Assembly: GCF_900111315.1 (NCBI RefSeq)
Contig: NZ_FOGU01000002.1
Coordinates: 370,004 to 434,003, forward strand
DNA from: Tranquillimonas rosea
GTDB taxonomy: Bacteria; Pseudomonadota; Alphaproteobacteria; Rhodobacterales; Rhodobacteraceae
DNA: 64,000 bases
Direction of reading: 5' to 3'
The notes beneath the pieces were generated by a model. It worked only from the letters and a program-made list of their open reading frames with translations, had not been told where the DNA came from and searched no databases. A program made the translations under genes and the position numbers. Below are positions 57,663-64,000 of the stretch, one piece after another. Each line of letters begins with the position of its first letter. Positions within the stretch are counted from its first letter, which is position 1.

Positions 57663-58241
57663 ATGCGCCTGATTCTCGGCTCGGGCTCGCCCCGACGGCT
57701 TGAGCTTCTGGCGCAGCTCGGCCTGACCCCGGACGACGTCCGCGCCCCCGATATCGACGAATCCCCCTCCAAGGGTGAGCTGCCGCGCCGCTACTGCATC
57801 CGCATGGCGCGCGAAAAGCTGGACGCGGTCCCCGCGGCCGCGGACGAGGTCGTGCTGTGCGCGGACACGACCGTGGCACTGGGGCGCCGCATCCTGGGCA
57901 AGCCCGCCGACGCGGGCGAGGCCGCAGCCTTCCTCTACAAGCTGTCCGGGCGGCGCCATAGCGTCGTCACCGCCGTGGCGGTGCGCGCCGGCGGCCAGGT
58001 CTGGCAGCGCGACGTCGTCAGCGCCGTCAGGATGAAGCAGCTCTCCGATGCCGAGGTGAACGGCTATCTCGCCAGCGGCGACTGGCAGGGCAAGGCGGGC
58101 GGCTATGGAATCCAGGGCCCTGCGGCTGCGTTCGTGCCGTGGATCTCGGGCTCTCATTCCGCGATCGTCGGGCTGCCGCTGGCCGAAACGTCCCAGCTTC
58201 TCGGCGCCGCCGGCTATGACGTGACGGGGGCGGCGGCGTGA
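57663..58241 (+). CDS. maf: Maf family nucleotide pyrophosphatase
   Basis: House-cleaning hydrolase that removes non-canonical nucleoside triphosphates such as dTTP/UTP or modified pyrimidines. The 192-residue protein begins [14 protein letters not shown], carries [16 protein letters not shown] and SGRRHSVVT, and has the substrate-binding segment [13 protein letters not shown], typical of the YhdE-like subgroup. The stop overlaps the GTG start of the RNase gene. Confidence 0.93.
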   Translation: MRLILGSGSPRRLELLAQLGLTPDDVRAPDIDESPSKGELPRRYCIRMAREKLDAVPAAADEVVLCADTTVALGRRILGKPADAGEAAAFLYKLSGRRHSVVTAVAVRAGGQVWQRDVVSAVRMKQLSDAEVNGYLASGDWQGKAGGYGIQGPAAAFVPWISGSHSAIVGLPLAETSQLLGAAGYDVTGAAA

Positions 58242-59275
58242 AGGGACGGCAGATCGTTCTGGACGAGATCGACGGCCGACCCGCGGCGGCGCTGCTGGTG
58301 GACGGCGTACTCGACGATCTCCTGATCGCCCCCTCCGACGACCGGCCCGTGCCGGGTGCGATCTACCGCGCCGTGGCGCAGCGTCCGATGAAGGGGCAGG
58401 GCGGCCTGACGGTCGATCTCGGCCATGCCACCGGTTTCCTGCGGCAGATCAAGGGCATCGCGCCGGGCGAGCGGTTCCTGGTGCAGGTCACCGGACACGC
58501 CGAGGCCGGAAAGGCCGTGCCCGTGACGCCCAAGATCCTCTTCAAGAGCCGCTACGCCATCGTCACCCCCGGCGCGCCCGGCATCAACGTTTCGCGCTCG
58601 ATCCACGACGAGGAGCGCCGCGTCGAACTGCGCTCGCTGGCCACGGATGTCGCCGATCTGCCCGAGGGCGCCGGACTGATCCTGCGCTCGGCCGCCGAGA
58701 CGGCCGACGACGACGAGATCGCCGACGATATCGCCGCCATGCAGGACATCGCGGCCAAGGTCATGGGCTCGCCCGACGACGGGGCCGAGCTGCTGCTGGA
58801 CGGGCCCGATCCCCATGCCATCTCCTGGCGGGACTGGGATGCCGACAGTGTCTTGGCCGAGCCGGGCGCGTTCGAGCGGACCGGTGTCGCCGAGTGGATC
58901 GATCGTCTGACCTCGCCCGAGGTGCGCCTCTCCGGCGGCGCGAGCGCCTTCATCGAGCCGACGCGGGCGCTCGTGGCGGTGGACGTGAATACCGGCGGCG
59001 ACACCAGCCAGTCGGCGGGGATGAAGGCCAACCTTGCCCTCGTCCGCGCCCTGCCGGCGCAACTGCGCTGCCGCGGGCTTGGCGGGCAGATCGTGCTCGA
59101 CCTGGCGCCGATGCCCAAGAAAGAGCGGCGCAACCTCGAGAACGCGCTGCGGGCGGCGTTCCGCGCCTGCCCTGTCGAGACGGTCCCGCTTGGCTGGACT
59201 CCGCTCGGCCATTTCGAACTTCAGCGCAAGCGCGAGCGACTCCCGCTGTCCGAGACCCTGACGGAGCCCCGATGA
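58238..59275 (+). CDS. Short ribonuclease E/G family protein
   Basis: A 345-residue RNase E/G homologue with a GTG start that overlaps maf by four bases. It retains the catalytic metal site ([11 protein letters not shown] with Asp and Asn, and [11 protein letters not shown] with the second Asp). It is shorter than RNase G (about 490 residues): the zinc-link CPxCxGxG motif and the C-terminal small domain are absent. It probably acts on structured RNA or rRNA precursors, but activity is untested. It overlaps yacG. Confidence 0.88.
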   Translation: MKGRQIVLDEIDGRPAAALLVDGVLDDLLIAPSDDRPVPGAIYRAVAQRPMKGQGGLTVDLGHATGFLRQIKGIAPGERFLVQVTGHAEAGKAVPVTPKILFKSRYAIVTPGAPGINVSRSIHDEERRVELRSLATDVADLPEGAGLILRSAAETADDDEIADDIAAMQDIAAKVMGSPDDGAELLLDGPDPHAISWRDWDADSVLAEPGAFERTGVAEWIDRLTSPEVRLSGGASAFIEPTRALVAVDVNTGGDTSQSAGMKANLALVRALPAQLRCRGLGGQIVLDLAPMPKKERRNLENALRAAFRACPVETVPLGWTPLGHFELQRKRERLPLSETLTEPR

Positions 59276-59445
59276 CCTGCCCGATCTGTGCCAAGGACGC
59301 CGATCCGAAATACCGCCCCTTCTGCTCCCGCCGCTGCGCGGACATCGACCTCGGGAAATGGCTCTCGGGCGCCTATTCCGTTCCGGCGGGCGAAGACGAG
59401 GAGTGGAACGAGGATAGCGTGCCGCCCGAAGGCAAACCGCACTGA
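59272..59445 (+). CDS. yacG: DNA gyrase inhibitor YacG
   Basis: A 57-residue zinc protein that binds GyrB and blocks DNA binding in E. coli. The zinc site is CPIC and CSRRC, followed by DIDLGKWLSGAYSVP, the family signature. The start overlaps the preceding RNase gene by four bases. It ends the murA-to-yacG cluster, about 85 bases before tRNA-Phe. Confidence 0.95.
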   Translation: MTCPICAKDADPKYRPFCSRRCADIDLGKWLSGAYSVPAGEDEEWNEDSVPPEGKPH

Positions 59446-59469
59446 ATTTTTGCCCCCGCGGCTCTGGAC

Positions 59470-59485
59470 ACCCAATCCCTTGGGT
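59470..59485 (+). terminator. Small hairpin between yacG and tRNA-Phe
   Basis: ACCCAA, loop TCCC, TTGGGT is a 6-bp stem 25 bases after yacG. The TTGGGT half could also serve as a -35 box of the tRNA promoter. No long T tract follows. Confidence 0.4.
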
Positions 59486-59530
59486 CTTAGAAGGTCGCAA
59501 CCCGACGGGGCGCCAGCCCACGTCACCCGT

Positions 59531-59605
59531 GCCCGGGTAGCTCAGGGGTAGAGCAGTGGATTGAAAATCCTCGTGTCGGTGGTTCGATTCCGCCCCCGGG
59601 CACCA
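59531..59605 (+). tRNA. tRNA-Phe (anticodon GAA), integration site
   Basis: A 75-base cloverleaf with encoded CCA. The acceptor stem is GCCCGGG/CCCGGGC. The anticodon stem is GTGGA/TCCTC with loop TTGAAAA (anticodon GAA). Its last 14 bases (59592-59605) are the outer end of the left arm of an 82-bp inverted repeat, and an integrase gene starts 63 bases later, so the tRNA 3' end is the likely attachment site. Confidence 0.96.
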
Positions 59606-59673
59606 GTTCTCTCAGGTAACCCTTTGTTTTTCTTCAGCTTCAACACGAGCTGAGCAAAGGCGTAGACCATGCT
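59592..59673 (+). repeat. Left arm of perfect 82-bp inverted repeat
   Basis: Covers the last 14 bases of tRNA-Phe, the 63-base gap and the first five bases of the integrase gene (ATGCT). Its exact reverse complement is at 60851-60932. The arm holds a small palindrome (TCAGCT/AGCTGA). It also holds a probable ribosome site, AAAGG at 59656-59660. Confidence 0.95.
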
Positions 59674-60844
59674 GGAGACCAAGACTGCCGCTTTCACATT
59701 TGTAAAGCAGGGCATCTATTACTTCTCACGACGCGTTCCGAACGATCTGAGACACCACTACACGACATCGCGGGTCATGTTCTCGTTGCGCACCAAGTCC
59801 GTTGCTGTCGCGGCATCCAGGGCGACACGTGCTGCGCAAAAGCTCGATGAGCATTGGTATCACCTGCGCATCCAAGAGGTTGATCTGCCGGGTAGGCACC
59901 TGCTGCGCTCGACGTTCGGCCAAGGTGCCGCGTCCGCCGCTGAGAGTGTACAACACGCTGAAGACGCCGTGACACTAAGCGAAGCAGTTTCGATCTACTT
60001 GCGTCTCAAAGGCAAGAACCGACCTGACACCTTTCACCGCGCCGCTGAGCGATCCTGTGGCTATGTTATCGACGCTTGTGGCAACAAGGATATCACAGCC
60101 TATAAAAGGGCTGACGCAAACGCCCTTCGCGACGCGCTGGTCGCCAGAGGTTTAGCCGGGAGCAGCATCACGCGGGTCATCGGGACGGTACGCTCAGTTA
60201 TGAACTTTGCCGCTTCTGAGATCGGGATATCCCTTCAGAACCCATTCTCCGGGGTCTACTACGACAGGAGGGCGGGTGTCGCCGACCGGCAACCGCTCCC
60301 TCTCGATGTCATTCGCACCCTGCAGACCAAGTGCCGCTCGCGTGATGATGAGGCTCGCTGGCTCATCGCCTTGGTGTCGGATACCGGGATGCGTCTGGCA
60401 GAAGCGGCCGGCCTGTTGATCGACGATATCAAGCTCGATGCCACCATTCCTCATGTCGTCCTTGAGCAGCACCCGTGGCGCCGGCTCAAGACTGATGGCA
60501 GCCGTCGTCTGGTCCCGCTCGTAGGCAGTTCGCTCTGGGCCGCACAGAGGATCGTCGAGGAGAGCCGTAGTGACCGGTTCGCTTTCCCTCGATACAATAG
60601 GGGCGAGACAACCAACGCAAACTCAGCCAGTGCCGCACTCAACAAATGGGTAAAAGGAGACGTGCCGAACGGTTGCACCATGCACAGTTTTCGCCACTCC
60701 ATGCGGGATCGGTTGCGAGCGGTCGAGTGCCCCTCTGACATCGTCGACCAGATCGGCGGCTGGCAGACTGAAGGCGTGGGCCACGGTTACGGCAACGGAT
60801 ATCCGCTCCAAGTTCTGGCGAAATGGCTGGAAGCGGCAACATAA
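59669..60844 (+). CDS. Tyrosine-type site-specific integrase
   Basis: A 391-residue phage/island integrase. The N-terminal part resembles the DUF6538-type arm-binding segment (FVKQGIYYFSRRVPNDLRHHY). The core-binding domain spans about 100-195. The catalytic domain has Arg242 (SDTGMRLAEAAGLLI), His339-x-x-Arg342 (HSFRHSMRDRL) and a C-terminal Tyr at 374 or 378 (GYGNGYPL). It starts 63 bases after tRNA-Phe. Its start codon lies inside the left arm of an 82-bp inverted repeat, and the right arm follows its stop by six bases. Transcription may initiate in or before the arm. Confidence 0.92.
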   Translation: MLETKTAAFTFVKQGIYYFSRRVPNDLRHHYTTSRVMFSLRTKSVAVAASRATRAAQKLDEHWYHLRIQEVDLPGRHLLRSTFGQGAASAAESVQHAEDAVTLSEAVSIYLRLKGKNRPDTFHRAAERSCGYVIDACGNKDITAYKRADANALRDALVARGLAGSSITRVIGTVRSVMNFAASEIGISLQNPFSGVYYDRRAGVADRQPLPLDVIRTLQTKCRSRDDEARWLIALVSDTGMRLAEAAGLLIDDIKLDATIPHVVLEQHPWRRLKTDGSRRLVPLVGSSLWAAQRIVEESRSDRFAFPRYNRGETTNANSASAALNKWVKGDVPNGCTMHSFRHSMRDRLRAVECPSDIVDQIGGWQTEGVGHGYGNGYPLQVLAKWLEAAT

Positions 60845-60850
60845 CGAGCG

Positions 60851-60932
60851 AGCATGGTCTACGCCTTTGCTCAGCTCGTGTTGAAGCTGAAGAAAAACAA
60901 AGGGTTACCTGAGAGAACTGGTGCCCGGGGGC
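60851..60932 (-). repeat. Right arm of perfect 82-bp inverted repeat
   Basis: An exact reverse complement of 59592-59673. Read on the minus strand it repeats the end of tRNA-Phe (GCCCCCGGGCACCA), the same leader and an ATGCT start. It begins six bases after the integrase stop. Bases just outside each arm do not match, so both limits are sharp. Confidence 0.95.
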
Positions 60933-60965
60933 TGTTGTTGTCCCCGGTTCTATTCCCGTTACAGG

Positions 60966-60986
60966 CACCCTCTCGGGTGTTTCTTT
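60966..60986 (+). terminator. Rho-independent terminator after the integrase
   Basis: CACCC, loop TCTC, GGGTG, then TTTCTTT. It lies 33 bases outside the right arm, so integrase transcripts on the plus strand would contain both repeat arms. The bases 60946-60969 resemble a tRNA T arm and 3' end in direct orientation. Confidence 0.65.
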
Positions 60987-61068
60987 CAGCAAGACAAGGG
61001 TTAAGAGGATCGACCACCCGGCGTCAACAGGCACCGGATGGTCTACGGTTTGGTCTACGGTCGCCGGT

Positions 61069-61725
61069 TCAGGCCGCCTCTCTTGGCACGCGCTGCCTTT
61101 CGGCTTTCCGCGCGAAGGCGTCGGCAACGTTTTGCTCCAGTAGCGTAGGTTGCCGGTCCAGCAAACAGACCATGCCTTCTTCGGCAGTTCCCCATTTGCG
61201 CAGCTCGGGCAGGTAGCGCCTGGCTAGGTCACTTGCGCTGCCGCTATCAGAGGCGAACTCGTCCCAGATGTCATCCTGGGTGAGGTCATAGCCTTCGGGT
61301 GCATGGAAGAAGGCCTCCTCGCCCATCTTGAACAGGCCGTCCTCAGCAAGGCTCGGTGCGACAGTGTGCAAGACCCAGGACTTGAAGGCCTGGACAGGCC
61401 GCGCATCGCTCAAGAGAATGAGCTTGTAGAGGCCGCTCTCTGAGATGAGCTGGAACTCCCGGTTCTCGCCCTGCCCAAGTTCGAGTGGGCGCCGGGACCA
61501 TTCATCGAGGTCGAGCATCTCCTCGTGATCAAAGTCCTTCGGCAACTCCAATAGCTTTCGAAGCTGATCGGTGAGTATGAACCAAGCCCCATCGCGATCA
61601 TCCTTGACGGTCGGGATCCAGATGGGCAGCGGGCAGAAGGTGTTGATGTTCAGTGTGACGTTGGCGGTCATGATGGTTTCTTTCCAGTTGTCGGATTGTG
61701 CCGCAGTGGCGGTCTGCTGGCTCAT
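61069..61725 (-). CDS. BRO-N domain protein (phage antirepressor-like)
   Basis: A 218-residue protein. The N-terminal region is unassigned; residues about 40-130 fit the BRO-N fold: WFILTDQLRKLLELPKDF and SESGLYKLILLSDARPVQAFKSWVLHTVAPSL. BRO-N proteins bind DNA and act as phage antirepressors or regulators. It is the last of the minus-strand element genes and points toward the integrase. A second start (ATG 61671) is possible. Codon use is less GC-biased than in the host genes. Confidence 0.8.
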   Translation of the reverse strand: MSQQTATAAQSDNWKETIMTANVTLNINTFCPLPIWIPTVKDDRDGAWFILTDQLRKLLELPKDFDHEEMLDLDEWSRRPLELGQGENREFQLISESGLYKLILLSDARPVQAFKSWVLHTVAPSLAEDGLFKMGEEAFFHAPEGYDLTQDDIWDEFASDSGSASDLARRYLPELRKWGTAEEGMVCLLDRQPTLLEQNVADAFARKAERQRVPREAA

Positions 61726-61846
61726 GCAATGGTGTCCCCTAATGCCTTCGCATGGGGTGGGGCCGTCAAAGCGATGGGGGGAAGTCGAGCGGACGCACTA
61801 TTGAAAAGGCGCTCGGACATGTGACCCCCAAAACCTCCAGAGGGTC

Positions 61847-63772
61847 TCAGACGATGAACGTCGCCTCGGGGTCAGGGATGAAGGGGGAAGCCGGTGATGC
61901 CTGGGTGATGCCCTTGGCCTGGCGGCGCCCCTTGATGGTTTGCCTGGAGACCATGACCTCGTCGAAGTCGCGTTTGGCCAACTCCCGCTTGAAACGTGGG
62001 TCCTTGGCGACGCGTTTGTTGAAGTCCTTCAGAGACATCCCGATCGCCTCTGCTACCTCCGCGAAGACGATCTCGTCACCGCCCCCCTCGTGAGTCCACC
62101 GGTCGATCACGTCCAAAGCCTTGCGGATGGACCCCGACAGTTTGGTCGCCTTTGTAGGGCGCCACGGCTCGACCCGGCACCCAGGGAACAACTCAGGGAG
62201 GCGATCCTCGAGGCCTGTTGCTTTGGCTGCGATGATCCAGGCTCGACAAGGTGGGCATGTCCCCTCTGCCTGCATTCCGCGCACAGAAGCACGGCACAGG
62301 GCCTGCAAGACGTCGTTCTGCAGCTCCCCGCTCTCCATAGACAAGCAGGTCTTCTCGCAGACCGTTTCGGTGGTGGATGTTCCTGCGCAGAGCCGGGCAC
62401 GGGTCTCGTAGACCTCAGGCGGCAGGAACAGCAGGCTCGCGAGGATCACGTTCGGAACATGTGCGAAGGCGTTCGTCCCATGGTGGTGGCCCCAGGTGAG
62501 GAAGTTGAGTTGGTCGGAGAGGCCATCTGGAAGATATGCCTCGAGCCGATCCCTGAGGTACGTCAGCTCCTTGTGATGGAAGATCAGCCACTCCTCGTCA
62601 GGTCGGGTCATGACCGCTTCGGCGATCCCTTGGATGAGGACCTCCTCCTTGTCCCGCCAATGCGATGCCTTGCTGCTTCCCTTGGCCCATAGGCTGATCT
62701 TGAGGTTGCTGTAGTCCTTCACGGCTGACGGCAGCCGCACTAGGCTTTGGCGCTCACTTTCCATCAGGGCATAGGTCTCCCGACAGCGCCCCGACGCGTC
62801 GAGGATCATCATAGGGGCGAGGTCGTCGGGCAGCGTGTCTCGGTAGTCGAGCAGCTTGATCTCACCGAGGTTGTTCCGGTGGACGGGAAGGCTGTCGCCA
62901 ACAGCATGACAAAGACGCTCAAGCCGTTTCTTGTCGACCAGGGACGTGGTCTCGGCGTTACCGACCCTCTGGACTTCCGCGATCCCGACCTGACCGCCCA
63001 TCTCCTCAAGGCTGGGCACGTCGAGAATGTCCCCATGGGCTGCAAGCTTCAGTTCGTCCTGAAGGTTCTCCAACGCGGAACACAGCTCGGGCGCAGAGCG
63101 GCGGAAGTATCCTAACAGGCCCCCAAGATCATCTGACGAAAGCAAGCCCTCAGTGCCCGGCAGGAAGCTTTCATCCCAGATGCGAACTTCGCGTGGTCGT
63201 CCCAGGTAGTGGAAGGCAGTGGTCGCCTTGAAACTGTTGCCCTGGCACACCGCCTCCAACTTCTGCTGTGTGGTGAGCAAGACCCGAGCTTCGCTGACAG
63301 GAGTGCTAGACTTGGCGTTGACCTCCTCATCCCCAGTCCAGATCGCGACCTCGTCCTGGCACGCCTCGAGGGCAACCCACATCCTGTCGACCTCCTCCAG
63401 GCGAGAGACACAGACTAGGACGGCGACCTCTTCATGATTGGAAGAACTAAGCAGGGTCTTGATGAAGTGCTTGACCAGGAGGGTCTTGCCAGTCCCTGGA
63501 TCCAAGCTCGAGAGGTGAAACCGAGGCAGCGACTCACCCTCGGCCATCTGCTCGAGTGCTTCCGCAACAGCGTGTAGTCCCCTCCAAGTCGTCGAGGAGG
63601 AGGGGCAACCATGGTCCTCCAACTCCTGCTGAAGTGATCGCATGGCCACAGTAGCAAGGCAGTTATGGTTCGGGGGGTGAAAACCTATAGGGGTCTCTAC
63701 AGGAAACTGCCCCCTCAACGAGGTCGACGAGACAGGACGACCCACGAATAACGACGCTGTGGTGTGATACAT
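61847..63772 (-). CDS. P-loop NTPase/helicase-like protein of the element
   Basis: A 641-residue protein with Walker A PGTGKTLLVKHF near residue 92 and a Walker B-like VRIWDESFLPG near 197. Segments VLVCVSRLEE and LLTTQQKL match SF2 helicase motifs, and LTWGHHHGTNAF lies in the second half. A C-terminal helix-turn-helix-like region (EVAEAIGMSLKDFNKRVAKD) may bind DNA. GAGGA overlapping the preceding stop supports the start at 63772. A role in element replication is likely; no exact family is recognised. Confidence 0.7.
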   Translation of the reverse strand: MYHTTASLFVGRPVSSTSLRGQFPVETPIGFHPPNHNCLATVAMRSLQQELEDHGCPSSSTTWRGLHAVAEALEQMAEGESLPRFHLSSLDPGTGKTLLVKHFIKTLLSSSNHEEVAVLVCVSRLEEVDRMWVALEACQDEVAIWTGDEEVNAKSSTPVSEARVLLTTQQKLEAVCQGNSFKATTAFHYLGRPREVRIWDESFLPGTEGLLSSDDLGGLLGYFRRSAPELCSALENLQDELKLAAHGDILDVPSLEEMGGQVGIAEVQRVGNAETTSLVDKKRLERLCHAVGDSLPVHRNNLGEIKLLDYRDTLPDDLAPMMILDASGRCRETYALMESERQSLVRLPSAVKDYSNLKISLWAKGSSKASHWRDKEEVLIQGIAEAVMTRPDEEWLIFHHKELTYLRDRLEAYLPDGLSDQLNFLTWGHHHGTNAFAHVPNVILASLLFLPPEVYETRARLCAGTSTTETVCEKTCLSMESGELQNDVLQALCRASVRGMQAEGTCPPCRAWIIAAKATGLEDRLPELFPGCRVEPWRPTKATKLSGSIRKALDVIDRWTHEGGGDEIVFAEVAEAIGMSLKDFNKRVAKDPRFKRELAKRDFDEVMVSRQTIKGRRQAKGITQASPASPFIPDPEATFIV

Positions 63773-63784
63773 GGTGATGGGTCC

Positions 63785-63907
63785 TCATTGCTGGTTCGAC
63801 GCCACCGCGAGAGCAGGACGCAAGAGGTCCACTCCGCCAAGGGCGACGCAGAGTTGTGCAATGGTGGCACCCAACCTCTCGAGCGTTCGCTCAGCCGGTG
63901 CGTACAT
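63785..63907 (-). CDS. 40-residue small protein of the element
   Basis: ATG at 63907 overlaps the end of the upstream gene by 17 bases. The product reads RTLERLGATIAQLCVALGG in its middle, a likely amphipathic helix. Its TGA at 63785 is joined to the GAGGA ribosome site of the helicase-like gene. The nested overlaps support a translated operon. No family is recognised. Confidence 0.6.
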   Translation of the reverse strand: MYAPAERTLERLGATIAQLCVALGGVDLLRPALAVASNQQ

Positions 63908-64000
63908 CTTCCCCGGCAGACCCACCGCTGCGCCGAAGCATCTCCCACAGCTGGCCGTTATCAAGAAGAAGCTCCAACAGGCTGGCGCGGATCTCCTCGC
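63891..64000 (-). CDS. Partial gene at window end (C-terminus only)
   Basis: The last 35 codons of a minus-strand gene whose start lies beyond 64000. The visible end reads EEIRASLLELLLDNGQLWEM, then LRRSGGSAGEDVRTG; helical and acidic-basic, not assignable. It overlaps the 40-residue gene. Confidence 0.6.
   Translation of the reverse strand, partial: EEIRASLLELLLDNGQLWEMLRRSGGSAGEDVRTG

Larger units (their letters stand above)
59592..64000. mobile_element. Left end of a tRNA-Phe-integrated genetic element (continues past window)
   Basis: Begins at the 3' end of tRNA-Phe with a tyrosine integrase and continues with a BRO-N protein, a helicase-like protein and small overlapping genes on the minus strand. 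Base composition and codon choice become less GC-biased from about 59610 on (many T/A third positions), unlike the neighbouring cluster. The far end is outside the window. Confidence 0.8.

Overview
The window is high-GC chromosomal DNA from a marine alphaproteobacterium, most likely of the Rhodobacterales (roseobacter group). The evidence is a DddL-type DMSP lyase, the gene run murA - DUF2948 - hisD - UPF0262 - LMW phosphatase - infA - maf - RNase E/G - yacG, an FeS-type bacterial photolyase/cryptochrome, a soluble-type formate dehydrogenase operon preceded by a small Tat-target gene, a CtrA-type TTAA-N7-TTAA box, and an intergenic repeat that occurs twice. The species cannot be named from the sequence.

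Positions 1-16000 hold mostly housekeeping genes: the end of gnd, leuA with a leucine-rich leader peptide, an overlapping SDR-SDR-photolyase operon, a secreted 18-repeat MORN protein, nadE, wrbA, a PfkB-type kinase, small hydrolases and gltX. From 15988 a tandem glycine riboswitch precedes gcvT-gcvH-gcvP. A tRNA-Ala follows. On the minus strand comes a three-gene cassette that I do not recognise: a small exported Ser/Thr/Asn-rich protein, a strong hairpin, a large outer-membrane barrel and another small exported protein. Upstream of it are a CtrA-like box and a hairpin.

Positions 24276-36884 are respiratory. A cytochrome oxidase operon encodes subunit II with its own cytochrome c domain, a subunit I-III fusion, a small membrane protein, CtaG and a triheme cytochrome c. 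The DMSP lyase gene is next, then a formate dehydrogenase operon (Tat-target peptide, alpha, beta, gamma, and a 51-residue membrane peptide overlapping gamma). Positions 36885-52334 contain exoD, a polytopic membrane protein, a MarR regulator with a palindromic operator, a DUF1428 gene, tRNA-Gly, an ABC exporter, an acyl-CoA synthetase, a histidine kinase, a deoxyribose-catabolism set (deoC, a double aldehyde dehydrogenase, a HAD hydrolase), an acyltransferase and tRNA-Thr.

The murA-to-yacG cluster ends at tRNA-Phe (59531-59605). From there to the window end lies one edge of an integrated element of lower GC and different codon use. It carries a tyrosine integrase, a BRO-N antirepressor-like gene, a P-loop helicase-like gene and two small genes. 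The most unusual structure is a perfect 82-bp inverted repeat that brackets the integrase gene. Its left arm contains the last 14 bases of tRNA-Phe, the integrase leader and the integrase start codon. Its right arm is an exact inverted copy downstream of the gene. The arrangement would allow the integrase gene to invert without damaging the tRNA or the gene. If both arms are transcribed together, it would also fold the integrase start codon into a long RNA duplex.
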